Source of the DNA: Cranoglanis bouderius
Lineage: Eukaryota; Chordata; Actinopteri; Siluriformes; Cranoglanididae
Assembly (NCBI GenBank): GCA_023630585.1
Contig: CM042548.1
Location: 20,837,027-20,901,026 of the forward strand
Length of the DNA stretch: 64,000 nucleotides
Direction: 5' to 3'
In this document: positions 1 through 13,189 of the stretch, in pieces
How the letters are laid out: every line of letters starts with the position of its first letter
How positions within the stretch are numbered: position 1 is the first letter of the stretch
Made by a program: the position numbers and the translations under genes
Notes under the pieces: model-generated
Databases searched by the model: none
What the model was told of the DNA's origin: nothing
Seen by the model: only the letters and a program-made list of their open reading frames with translations

Positions 1-1740
1 ATAATTTGTATCCATGTTTGTGCCTGTGATAATGGTGTCCATGAATGATTTTTGATGGTTCACACTTTCTCTGTTAAAAAAACAACAATAAAACTTGCAA
101 AATGTAAGTTTATGATGCGGTGGGTTTTTTCCCCCAATATTTGCCATGACTGACAAAAAAAAGTGTTATTCCTGAGTAAATGAACAAGAGCATTCCTGTG
201 CAAATGAAAAACATTTCCCAGCCTGGAAGCACATTGCCAAACACACCCACTCACATTCCACACTATTTGCATAGCTACATTTCTCAGTTTAAAATAGTGC
301 TCGCCTCACTGTGCTTTGAATACCGATATCTGGCTGTTGTGTCTACAGTCTTGCTACATTTGTGTAAGAAGAGAACTTTAGGAGAACCATGTTTTCATTT
401 GTTCTTTAATAACTCAGTGAAGGTTTGGGTCTATGCATTGTCAGCACACCACTGATAAAAGCATAGAAACGATCAGAGCAGCGCTTCCTGTATGACAGCA
501 AGTGGTGTAGCAACACTAAGAGAATGACTGGGCATTAATCTATGTGTCTATTTAGAAAGTATCTTTATATCTTAAACCCAACACTTGTCAGTATCATGAC
601 AAGGTGCCGTCATTTGTTACTCTTATTTTCTATAGCTAACAGAAAGCAGGAGCATGTGTAGTAATATAAAATGTGAAACGTGTCTGAGAGCTAATTAGTT
701 TCTGCTCCGAGTTACTCAAATTGAGCAAAGCTACTCCAGCAACTTGTCATGCTGCAAGAACCGTGTAACCACTGGCATGCTGTATTTAAAAAGCATGTTC
801 TGCACCATGCTGTTTTTAGATTTCAACACAACTGGGCAGAATTGGTGCATGTTTAAATCTCTAAACGTCTGGTTGGTGCTTTTTTTTTTTTTAATCTCAC
901 GGCAATGCTAGAATAAAAAAGGATAATCTACACACTATCATTATCTAAAAAAAAAAAATAATAATGCAAAGATATTTCTGATGCAGCTTCAGTCTGGTTT
1001 CCCGCTGTGGCAAGAAAAAAAAAAAACAACAACAACCCAAAAGAACATCACTTTATATGCATTCTCAAATTTCTGATGAAACTTGTATTTGCAAAACCTC
1101 ATACCCATCCATGTCCGTTCTGCTGGAGAGAATAGGGCTTTTGACTAATGCTCTACTTGGTGTAATTATAAGTCTAGTAAAGGAGGAAATTAGTGTGAGG
1201 CAGCCGAAGGATGTCTGGAATGTGAATGAGGATACTGTGTAAAAAGGTCAGTAACCTGGAAATGGAAACCTTCTCACACTTGGTGTTATTTAGGGTATTT
1301 GGCTTGCTGAGAACTTTGAAGTGTTCACACACACACACACACACGTGTTTCAATTCCACAGACATATCAACAGATGAAGGAAGTCAGGGTTCCTTTGAAC
1401 TGACTGAATGACTCTGTAGTTATGTTCAGTTGATGTGAATTTGTTAAGCTTTTCACGCCCTCCTTTCTGCCCTCTCTGAGCGTGTGTGAACAGGCTTTCT
1501 GAAGACAAACTCCTACACACGCCCCAATTCTTTTTCTCACACCTCACCATCCTAAACGTCCCATGGAAAATCAGACTTCATATTCAGCCGAGCTGCATTT
1601 TCAGCTTCCCCCCCCCTTTGCCAAAGCAGAACCGCCCAAAACAGTGTGCAGCTGCATGTGTTTCCTCTAAACACTCATTTGGCTACAAGGGCAGCGCGAG
1701 CCCCTATTAAAGTCTCAGTTTTTGGCCCTTTTCCCAGCAA
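1..1740. other. Single-copy non-coding sequence
   Basis: I see no coding region, transposon end or RNA gene here. The sequence is AT-rich with short homopolymer runs and a small (CA)n run near 1326-1344. Open frames of 60-90 codons overlap on both strands and have no recognisable domain or splice context. Confidence 0.5.
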
Positions 1741-2174
1741 CTAGCGTCTTTTCATCTACCTCTGGTATTCTTTCAACTTTACGTAGAAGCAGTAATACTG
1801 ACAGGGCGTGTTGTTTAGAGAGTTCTTGAGGCGTTAACCGCTTTACGGGCTAAACTCCATTCACACAAGCAGGAAGATTTGAATCTGCGGCGAGTCTGAC
1901 GCTTCTGGAGAAGTGGGCGTGGCCAGCCTCGGCGGACAGACTCAACGCAGGCTCCACTCCATGAATGAGTCAAGTCCACGACGAGCTGTGGGGGACAGAG
2001 AGAAATTCAAACTAAAGGAAAGAGGAAGAGGCTTGTTAGATTATTTATTCGCTGCCTGCATGCGCAGGAACAGTTTTGTGCAAAAGTTCATACGTAAAGT
2101 CTGAAGTTAGTCATTCTAACCGAAGTTACATGGTCACAGTCCGAGGGCTCAGTACTCCTCCACTAGAATAATCG
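1741..2174 (+). promoter_or_regulatory. Candidate CpG-rich promoter and non-coding first exon
   Basis: CpG dinucleotides become clearly denser here than in the flanking AT-rich DNA. A GC-box/KLF-type motif (GGGCGTGGCC) lies near 1916-1925. The patch ends in a strong donor, exon ...ATCG followed by GTAAGT at 2175-2180. A 47-codon frame from the ATG at 1961 ends at 2104, before the donor, so the candidate exon would be 5' UTR unless that short ORF is used. No matching acceptor can be assigned. This is inference from composition and one splice signal; it could be an unmethylated enhancer rather than a promoter. Confidence 0.3.
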
Positions 2175-2278
2175 GTAAGTTACCAAGTATTTGTACACTA
2201 AACTCATACTGTCCTGTCTGTGGGAGGAAAAAAAAAAAACAAATATATGGTGCAATTTTTAAATTATAACTGTCAGCA

Positions 2279-2310
<32 letters not shown>

Positions 2311-2819
2311 CTATTTTATCCAAATCTATTTTTTCCGCATTAGGCAGTCCTGTTATATAATTTACATGGTACATCTTACACACAGGTTTGCACATGTGCC
2401 AATCTTCTCAGACTCTAAGCAAGTATATTTAAGTACATGCACAGACACTCACCTTACCATTATCCTTAGCATTATACGGTGCAGTTTGAACTACGCAAGA
2501 TTATTGTTGTACAATTTTTTTTTCTTAAATATGTATCATAATTAAGAGAATTGCCGAGTTAGGTGACTTTATTCTCATTGGGCGATGATAAGAGGAACTG
2601 TGCGGTAAAGCAGGAGAGTGTATCTAACTTCCTCTTCCTTCTATTTCAAAAAGATACAACTACAAAGGAAATGCAAATGATGTTAAACTATCCATGAAAC
2701 CATACGTGCTGGTGCTATTTATTAGAATGTGTGCTAGTTTATTCCCATCAAAACATACTTTATCGGGCAACTCGCAACGTCCTCTATTCAATATAACCAG
2801 TGTTCAAAACCCATTTTTA
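2175..2819. other. Non-coding sequence with poly-T tract
   Basis: I see no gene. There is a long T run near 2279-2304 and ordinary AT-rich sequence. If the upstream first exon is real, this would be the start of its intron. Confidence 0.4.
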
Positions 2820-3070
2820 ATGCCCTGCGTGTGCAATAAGCGGGGATCCGCTGCGTAGTTACTGTGTTGAGTCACGTAGTCTTTTCATTTCTCTGCGTCA
2901 CCAAGCCGACTGATAGATAGGGGCGTGTCAGGGGGCGTGGTTAGTGGGTGTGTTTCGAAAGCACGCGCGCCTCTGTATCCGGGTAGAAGAGAAGCGCCTC
3001 ATGGCGTGTAACGCAGAAAAGAGGGGTTTTAACGTCACCACATCAGCACCATGGCAAAAGGCACCATATT
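2820..3070. promoter_or_regulatory. Second CpG/GC-box patch
   Basis: This is a second local CpG cluster, with GGGGCGTG and GGGGGCGTGG motifs near 2921-2940 and an AP-1-like TGAGTCA near 2869. An ORF of 64 codons spans 2944-3138 on the plus strand and an antisense one mirrors it; neither resembles a known protein. It could be an alternative promoter or enhancer linked to the patch 0.7 kb upstream. Composition and motifs are seen; function is inferred. Confidence 0.22.
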
Positions 3071-4283
3071 TAGAAATATCTCGACATTTAGCAGCCCAGG
3101 ATTTGAGTCCCATGTCGTCAGTTGTCTGTTTCTCCTGAAATTTGTTTTAGCAGTTGATGTAGCCTACAGTAGTGTCATGGGACTTCCTCTGGTCTCCATT
3201 CATGTGGTTTGAGTGCTACATTCATGAATCTGTGAATTAGAGGGTAATTTCCAGCGCCACCTCAACGTGGTAGATGATAAATACGTGAAAATGCCCCATA
3301 CTGTTCAAACAGAAAGAAGGAACAGGAGTAACAGGCAAGATGATATAGCTATTTATACATCCCCCCCCCACCTCCCCTCCCCAAATGCTATATACATGAT
3401 ATAGAAACATAATGATTAGCCGATAGAAAAGCGTAGTTGTGCTCTTTAAAGACAGGTGGCCATTTTCGTGCTGGTTTAAAAAATTTAACTGGAAATTGAA
3501 CATATGATAAATAATATATAATAAGCATAAATAATAAATAAGTGTAAATAAGCATATACAGTGCGAGTAAATATTATGCTTTGAGTACATAGGTGTGAAC
3601 ATGGGCTGTGTATCAGTTTGGTGAGTCTCGTTTCCAGTAAATTCTCTTAGTGGCTGCCTCTGAAGAGGAAATAGTGACACAAAAATGTCTGTCTATTGTT
3701 CTCTTTTGCATGGTTTTGAAATTACTAAGCTTCTAGTGCAGCACTCTGGCCAGCTGGTATGTGCTGATGGACTCTTAATTAAGTTTATAAATTACCACTA
3801 TGAATTTAACCTCATAGACAAGTTGTTTCAAGTAAATATCACAATAGTAATCCAGTTACTGGTAATAGGGTAATACATTTCAAACATTTCAAACAATTTA
3901 GTCAAGTTGTCAATAGGGAAGCTAAAATTATAGGGACAGGTTGCTTATACTTATAGTGTCTGTCCTCAGAATGAAACCATATATTTTAAAGTTAATGTAA
4001 TCACATAATTTAACCAAGTACAGGCCAAACTGGTCTGCCAGCTTGGGTTTTAGCAGCTGCTAGCTGATCAGACCAGCTTGGATTTTTTTTTTTTTTCAGT
4101 CAGATGATGGTTTACATCAAGTTGCCTTCTTGACATGTTTTTAAAATAACGTTAAAGTAATCCCGCTTTTCTTGCAGTCTGTTTAAGATTATGGAAAAAA
4201 AAAATAAAAAAATCAATACTAGAAATGTGTTCGTGTGTTTTAAACATACAGTATGTGCAAGATTTACTGTCGTTTAGGTTTTG

Positions 4284-4297
4284 GCGACACCTGGTGG
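4284..4297 (-). promoter_or_regulatory. CTCF-like motif
   Basis: Read on the minus strand the 14-mer is CCACCAGGTGTCGC. It fits the vertebrate CTCF core CCASYAGRKGGCRS with one mismatch, T for G at position 11. Orientation is opposite to the perfect site 1.1 kb downstream. Confidence 0.3.
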
Positions 4298-5379
4298 ACA
4301 TTTAGGGAACTGCAGAACCAGCGTTTTAGCTCCTATTATCAAATACTGAGGTTCGTAAATTGGGGTCCGCGGTTTTATTACATATTTTTTAGGATGTGAT
4401 GACGATGAAGATTATAAACTACTACCAGCTGCTAGTATATTGTTTTAGTCGTTGCAGTTATTACTTAGTAGACCTAATTATAATTAAAACCTAATTGAAT
4501 AGACCACATCACTTTAATTGAATCAGGTTAGATTATGGCAGGCATTCAATGTCTTTCTTTTATGAAGTTGATTACTTCATAATCTAAACTTCGGTGATTT
4601 AAAAACTAGTTTAAACAATATCAGCTTGACTCTGATGGCAATTTTAATAGAACCTTTATAGAATGTTATATGAAAATAGAATGTTTATAGGCCCTACTGT
4701 ATGCTACAAAAAGTGTTATTGGGGAAAAAACTATGGCTCCAATAAAAATAAAAATAAAATGATTCCTAATGTGCTTATTTGAATAAATCTGATCTGTGCT
4801 CCTATTAAAACGGGGTGCTTTCATGCAAATCGTTTGAGAGCCCCAGGTTTAATGACCAGCCTGTTATTCTATACTGAACACTGAATGCTCTGGGCCTAAT
4901 TAAAATGCTATCTGACAGGTTAGGTTAGTTTGTGGTTCACAGCCCTTTTGTGATTGCAGTCAATACACAGCAAATAAAACTTTAATTACATTTGGTCTGG
5001 CATTTGCACGCAGTGGTAGTCCCACACATACTGAGGATGGTTGTTTACTAATTAACGGCTTAACGCCCGAGACGCTGAGATGCGTCATAAAACACTTCAA
5101 AAGTACAATATGACCTAAAAGTTAAAAAGTGATGACGTGTGTGTGCTTTATTAATAGGTTCCATGTACGTATATGCAAACCATTTCAGAGGCTCTGTTTG
5201 CACGCTGTTGGCGTTAGAAATGCGAAGTCCAATTTTACTGCAGTATCAGACATTCATTTCCTACTGATGACCTCATGATAAAAGGAGATGCGTGTCCACT
5301 TAGTGAGATGTAGTGCACTATTAACAGCAGGGTGACACTGGACACTGTTTGCATTAAAATGGCTATGGAAGGGCCTGAG

Positions 5380-5393
5380 CCACCAGATGGCGC
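5380..5393 (+). promoter_or_regulatory. CTCF core motif, perfect consensus match
   Basis: The 14-mer CCACCAGATGGCGC matches every position of the CTCF core CCASYAGRKGGCRS. Vertebrate CTCF binding uses this core through its central zinc fingers. A motif alone does not prove occupancy. Confidence 0.45.
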
Positions 5394-6255
5394 TACTGTT
5401 TACATTTTGATGAAAGGCTGCCGCAATAGAGCAATAATTACTTTACATTGTGGATACAAATTAGGAGCAAACCAGCTTATATTTGTCATTTTGGGTTTTA
5501 AAGGGACTGGGTCTTCGTGTGGTGATACTGCTTGGTGATTTCCATTAGCTTACTAGGGACAAAACTATAGCGTTCAATTTGAGACGTCATTAAACCATAG
5601 TATTTTTGGTGTGTAGATTTTTTAATAGTTGTGGCAGCACATATACTACTAAAACTGAATGAATTTAGCTATTTTTTATGTATGGTTTTTGTTTTAAATC
5701 TTAAAACAAACCAGTATAAACTGCTAAATTATGGTTTAGCTAATTGTTATTGGTGTATCAGTTATTGGGTTGTGGGCATTGCCATAGAAACGACTAATTG
5801 CCGAGTTAAAGATGAGCTCATGAAGTGACTTTTTTTCTCTCTAATTTTTTTAACTGCACCATGCTCTGTTGTGGGCTTGACAGCTGACCAAGTTAACATT
5901 CTTGTTGAGATGACATGGAATAGCCTATTTTTTTAAATATTCATTTATTTATTTATTTTATATATATATATATAAATTTAGCAGGAAATGGCATATGACT
6001 TCAACTTTGTGCTGTTCATGTCCAAATTTAGACGCTGGCATCTAGTGGGTTAAAGTTTTAATTTGCTGCATTGTCTTTATAGTTTTGTCCACAAGGTGGA
6101 GGCATACACGATGCCAACACAATACAAACAATAGGGCTTTATAGGTCTAGCTTTTGTCCTTTAAATAGCGCTTTTATAGACGTGTGAATTCGAAACTGGC
6201 TCGTGGTATGTAGTACCATAATGAAATGTATTTAATGATAAGGAGAAAGGCAAAT

Positions 6256-7296
6256 TATTAGCATAATACACAAAATAAGAAGCAACGTAACAAATGGCAC
6301 TGGGTATGGCCTGCCTTTGCTCTCAAAACAGCCCCAGTTTTTTGTGGCATGGATTCCACAAGATGTTGGAAACATTCCTTTGAGATTCTGGTCCATGTTG
6401 AGGCAACTGTTGCTTTGTGACATGGTGCATTATCATACTGGATGTCGCCATTAGTAGATGGGTAAATTGTGGTTATGAAGGGATGCACATGGTCAGCAAC
6501 AATACTCGAATAGGCTGTGGCATTTAAGCAACGTTTGATTGGTATTACTAGGTGAAAAGTGTGCCAAGAAAAGATTCCCCACACCATTACAGCACCTCCA
6601 CCAGCCTGGACTGTTGACAAGGCAGGTTGGGTTCATGGATTCATGCTGCTGGCACCAAATTCTGACCCTACTGTCTGTGTGCCTTAGCAGAAATCGAGAT
6701 TCATCAGACCACTCTATGTTTTTCCAGTCTTCATCTGACCAGTTTTGGTGATCCAATGCCCACTTCAGCCTCAGACAGAAGTGGAACTCAACATGGTCTT
6801 CTGCTGTTGCAGCCCATCCACCTCAACGTTCAACGTGTTGTGCATTCTGAGATGCTTTTCTGCTCACTACAATTGTACAGAGTGGTTATCTGAGTTACTG
6901 TACCCTTTCTGTCAGCGCGAACCAGTCCGCCCATTCTCCACTGACCTTCTCATCAACAAGGCGTTTCCTTCCGCAGAACTGCTGCTCACTGGATGTTTTT
7001 CTTTATTGCACCATTCTGAGTAAACTCTAGAGAGTGTTGTGCATGAAAATCCCAGATCAGCAGTACTCAAAGAAATACTCAAACCAGCCAAGCCCATCTG
7101 GCACCAACAATCATGCCACAGTCAAAATCTCAGAGATCACATTTTTCCCCGTTCTGATAGTTGATGTGAACCTTACCTGAAGCTGCTGGCTGTATCTGCA
7201 TGATTGTATGCATTGCACTGCTGTCACATGATTGGCTAATTAGATAATTGCATGAAAGAGTGGGTGTACAGGTGATCCTAAAAAGTGCTCAGTGAG
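6256..7296 (-). pseudogene. Tc1-type transposase relic (family A), internally deleted
   Basis: Read on the minus strand, this is a decayed Tc1/mariner DDE transposase. Near 7090-7000 is an N-terminal helix-turn-helix part (GLSIS..., then SRVYSEW). Near 6740-6650 is the block around the first catalytic Asp (WSDESRF...RVRIW). Near 6595-6440 come GGGAVMVWG and a second catalytic block (QYDNAPCHKA). Right after CHKA the frame jumps to the C-terminal WTRISKECFQHLVESMP block, so the segment that normally carries the third acidic residue (PDLNPIE type) is missing. The right end near 7262-7296 resembles this family's terminal repeat, and a TA follows at 7297. No matching left repeat is visible, so the left end is lost. 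The element cannot be active. Confidence 0.85.
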
Positions 7297-8041
7297 TAGA
7301 CTAATATTGTGATTATCTGACACAAGCATGTAAAATTTTAAAGCTAGCAGTTTGCAGGTTTCTCAGAATTTCACCAACATGTTAACATCAACTGCATGAC
7401 AGGCAGGGAAAAAGGTCAAATTTTTGGTTCGCCTTAAGCTTAATTATATCATTAATCTATCTATTTGCTATGTTAAAAAAAAAAGCCTTTGATTAGTCAC
7501 AGCAGAAGAAACTTGTGAATAGATGAGTTGTGAAAACCTGCCTTTCAAGGCACAGAGATCTAGTTCTGAACATATGTCATCACAACAGTGTTTCGTATTT
7601 ACTGTGTCCAATCATTCTGTCATCACTCATGCAGTCACAAAAGCTGTCTCTTAAGCTCCTGTAAACCTGCTTAGTCATTCCATCCTAATAGCATGCAGCA
7701 AATGAACCCAGGACTTACTGATCAATGTGCCCTATGAGGATGACACTTCCCTGTGACCTCTATGTGGGAAAAGTATAAGTCATTGTAGTGGCATTTAATA
7801 AATATTGATAGTCCTTAGAGGTGCTTTGTAGCGGAGAGAGACTTTGTGTGTGTGAGGCGCTGAGTGGAACTCATGATGAGCCCCTCTAGGGTTTCTCACT
7901 CCCCAGAGGATGTGTGTAATGGGAGAATATTGATCAGTGTTTTTGTGTGTGTCGTTTCTCCAAGGAGACTGATCCAGTGAGAAAACACCTGCACTTCTTT
8001 CTCACAGGGTTTAGTAGAAGGAGGAGGAGTAAGGTATCCTG

Positions 8042-8042
<1 letters not shown>
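7297..8042. other. Non-coding sequence
   Basis: No gene or repeat family is recognised between the Tc1 relic and the (TG)n tract. Short frames lack domain or splice support. Confidence 0.4.
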
Positions 8043-8104
<62 letters not shown>

Positions 8105-8128
8105 TGTCTGTCTGTCTGTCTGTCTGTG
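8043..8128. repeat. Compound microsatellite (TG)n(TCTG)n
   Basis: About 60 bp of uninterrupted TG dinucleotides run into six to seven TCTG units. The Cys-Val frames across it are repeat artefacts. Confidence 0.95.
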
Positions 8129-8934
8129 TTGACTGTCACACTTACCTGAAATGTGAACTCACTGTTTTGAGAATATTAACATGTAGTACGTTTTGACGTG
8201 CATATGTCACGTGGATGTTATTGTTAAATGGAATTTTCCATGCAAAAAAATAATAATCATCCACCATGTGGGTGGTTCCAGCCACCAAAAACTACCACAA
8301 CTCTCTGGTGCACATACAGTATCATACTGTTTCACATCTCTTTACTTAATGGTGCAAATTAGGTCTTTTTTTCTCTCCATATGTCCACTGCTATTAGAGC
8401 ATCTAGATTACTTCCAAGTGTCCTAAAGCGTCAACCCTAAAATGTGTGGAGGATTTGGAAACAGGGAATGATGGGTCAAAGCTCTGAGTCAAGAAGGCTA
8501 CTGTCTTAGCATTGTTAACAAAAAGCATTGTGCTGCATGTATCCACCAATATTTAAACATCATTTCAGTTTCCTCATTTCCCCAGTTGTAGTCTCTTTAT
8601 CTGCTACCACAGCTATAAATCACTAATGTATGTAGTGAGTCAGTAGGCCATAGGGTTTGCCTGTAGATCTCTGCTGTCTGAGTCTTTTCAGCAGCTGGTA
8701 TCAGACGAGTGATGAGAAGATGGGGATCTTCTGATGCTAAAGATTGTGTAATCCCATCCATGACCTGAAAAGATGGCCTATTTGTAGGTCTTAAGTGTCA
8801 AATTTTTTTCTTGCTCTGCTCACTTCTTCAGAGTTTTTTTTTGTTTTGTTCTACTCATTACAGGAAGTTCAATCACTGGCTTAGACCGTGTCACTGGAGT
8901 TTTGTCATCATGGCCTTTTCATGTGAGCCATCCC

Positions 8935-8939
<5 letters not shown>
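8129..8939. other. Non-coding sequence
   Basis: No coding or mobile-element signal is recognised. Confidence 0.4.
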
Positions 8940-8996
<57 letters not shown>

Positions 8997-9024
8997 TGCG
9001 TGTGTGTGTGTGTGTGTGTGTGCT
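8940..9024. repeat. (TG)n microsatellite
   Basis: About 85 bp of TG repeat with two small interruptions (a TA and a CG step near 8989-9000). Confidence 0.95.
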
Positions 9025-9231
9025 TGGTGAGCAATAGGGCTGGTTATCTATCATCTGTCACTGATGAAATTTCAGATGTCAAAACAGTTTCAACATCTGA
9101 TAATAGACCATTTTACAAAGGAACAGGAAAGCCACTAGCAAGCATGTTTTATTTAAAGAGTCACTCAACTGTAAACCTATGCATACAAAATGCTATTGGT
9201 AAATTCTGTTATTACTAGTGAATTGTCTGAT

Positions 9232-9546
9232 CATCCATCCATCCATCTATCCATCCATCTATCCATTTTCCATACCGCTTATCCTACATAGAGTCGTAGG
9301 GGAGCCTTGAGCCTATCCCCGGGAACTAGGAACACAAGGCAGGGGACACCCTGGATGTGGGTGCCAACCCATCACAGGGCAATTTGTAGCTGCCTGTCAG
9401 CCTACAACACATGTCTTTGGACTGGGGGAGGAGTACTCAGAGGAAACCCCCGAAGCACGAGTAGAACATGCAAACTCCACATCCACAGGGCGGAGGCGGG
9501 ATTCTAACCCCCATCCTTGGAGGTGCGAGGCAAACATGCTAACCAT
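9232..9546 (-). mobile_element. tRNA-derived SINE (type A), head truncated
   Basis: The element lies on the minus strand. Its 3' tail is the (ATCC)n/(ATCT)n tetranucleotide run at 9232-9267. The body follows, with the fish SINE phrases ataccgcttatcc, ggggacaccctgg and aacatgcaaactccac. Near 9500-9511 the reverse complement gives GGGGTTAGAATCCC, a degenerate B box. The tRNA head stops around 9546, so the A box is lost and the copy cannot be transcribed normally by RNA polymerase III. The 66-codon frame inside it is a by-product. Confidence 0.75.
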
Positions 9547-9770
9547 CTATAAGCTGAAAATTTGGTTAGCTGTATCCCCTCCTCAATCTACAACACAATA
9601 GAGGCGATTCGGTTCTTTATTACGCATGAGTAAGTCACAGTTGTCAGTTGTTGTTGCTCCCAACTATGTTTCAGACTGCAGCAGACCTGTATATTAACCC
9701 TCTCTTTATTATTCTGTCAGTTAGACTGAATGTAGGTCAGCATTAAACCCTAACGACACAACCCTACATT

Positions 9771-9893
9771 GGACTGGAATACCAGGGTGTGTTCCAGACT
9801 CATGCCCAGTGTAGCCGGGACAGGCTCTGGATCTACTGTGACCCTGACCAGGATAAAGCGGTTACTGAAACAGAGAGAGTGAGTGAGACATGG
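9771..9893 (+). mobile_element. SINE (type B) 3' fragment
   Basis: Body and tail of the same family as the copy at 15581-15893: GGACTGG..., CCAGGGTGTGTTCC, GGACAGGCTCTGGATC, then GGATAAAGCGGTTACTGAA. The head is absent, so this is a 5'-truncated insertion or a remnant. Confidence 0.7.
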
Positions 9894-11381
9894 CACAATA
9901 AACTTGCAACTCCTAGACTATGACACTTCATCATCAGTTATTATTACCAATACAATTATAATACGTCATGGATCTTTTACGATGTTGACTCTGTTTTATT
10001 GAGCAGATAAGAATCATAACATTCTTATTTCTGATACAGGTTTTACTGTAGTAAGTGATGCATGCTGTCCAGAATTGCCAAGACACAATAACAAAACAAT
10101 AAGTAAACTTGCATGCAAACTCTCGCCAGGCTTAAAAGCAATGCAAATCTACATTTAAACCAAAACACATACACTCCACATGTATCCTGAATTATAAAAG
10201 TCACATGAAAAATATTGTGGAAAGTCATGGGAACTGACGTCACCGTGAGCAATAATCAGAACATCCGTTTAGTGAAAAAAGCAACATCAGTATTACAACA
10301 TCTAGCAAAATAATGCAAGCACAGGAATACAACTGGTGACAGCAATTTCTGCTCACACCCTATGCCCTGCCTTTAAACATTTACACATAATTTTATCTCT
10401 AATATGCAAGGCAGAGATCAATGCAAATGAAGTTTAGTCTACTCTTTAAAGACATCTATGCTGAGCAAAGGTACAAACCTGATATACATCAGTTAAAGTA
10501 AAGACATTGTAAAATTAATGACTTGTGTAAAAAAAAAAAAAAATAGAAGAGGCACAGCAAATGTGAATTGTCAGTCTGTGACACCCTTAGTGTGACAATT
10601 TCAAAACACCTGTAAGCTTAAGGACATCGGGTCAAGAGAAAGTGGGCACTTCAAACATAGTATATTATACCATTTTAATAACACATTTTGCTTCCTAAAT
10701 TTTATAGCTGCAACAACTAATCGATAACAATCGATTATGAAAACGGTTGTCAACGAATGTCATAATCGATTAGTTGCTCTGCGCATGACACAGGTCTCGT
10801 TTACTCATTGCAATACTTCTGTTCCGAAAACATGCATCAGAGAGTACAGACCAAAGTTGTGTCAACTTATGTTTATAACCAAAATGCTACATGATCTGCA
10901 AGGGCTTGGGGAAACTGGTGCAAGTTGCTTAAAAGGTTTAGTTTAATTCACGTTTATTGTCATTATATGCTGTATTTGCACACTTGCAGAGTAAATTCTA
11001 TCGTTTATTATAATGGGAGCAATCTATTAGTAACAAGGCCGTGTTGCTCCTCACTTTTGTAGATTAAAACACTACGATCAAAGTAAACATAAGTAAAACA
11101 ATATGTGAGTAACTGAAACCACAAGGTGCAGTGAAAGTGAGATTTTATTATTAATTTAGGACTGTAGTTTAAGTATCAGTGCTTTTTTGTGCATACATTA
11201 AAAATACTGAATATATATATATATATAATGTTATATTATATTATTGACATATTTGGACAACCAAACATTTCATCATCTTTGAAACGGTGCCTATTAATAA
11301 AGGTGATACACTCTATCAAATGACACACACATCTGACATTTTGTAGTAATTTTCACAACTTAAATTAACAAAAAAACGATC
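9894..11381. other. Non-coding sequence
   Basis: No gene is recognised. It holds poly-A stretches, a short (TA)n near 11215-11227 and the hAT-like inverted repeat listed separately. The last 100-150 bp may already belong to the long terminal region of the Tc1 relic that follows. Confidence 0.35.
10714..10776. repeat. Inverted repeat with AATCGATTA core
   Basis: CAACTAATCGAT at 10714 is mirrored by ATCGATTAGTTG ending at 10776, with a second ATCGATTAT box inside. This arrangement resembles the subterminal part of vertebrate hAT-type elements, but only one end is recognisable. It may be a short MITE-like remnant. Confidence 0.4.

Positions 11382-13189
<1,808 letters not shown>

Larger units (their letters stand above)
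3071..6255. other. Single-copy non-coding sequence
   Basis: No coding exon or complete mobile element is recognised. It contains two CTCF-type motifs, listed separately. An imperfect inverted repeat (about 4025-4080) has arms containing CTGGTCTG and CAGACCAG, a type of short stem common in fish intergenic DNA. A short (TA)n run lies near 5960-5975. The 147-codon minus-strand frame at 3237-3680 is Tyr/Phe/Ile-rich and looks like chance. Confidence 0.4.

Noticed and set aside
3237..3680. 147-codon minus-strand ORF
   Set aside because: Biased to Tyr, Ile, Phe and His as expected from AT-rich DNA, with no domain, no Kozak-like context and no splice signals.
8043..8128. Cys-Val repeat protein frames here and at 8811-9218, 28148-28339 and 50810-51207
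   Set aside because: They are translations of (TG)n and related microsatellites with no conserved flanking sequence.
9307..9507. 66-codon ORF
   Set aside because: Lies wholly inside a minus-strand SINE.
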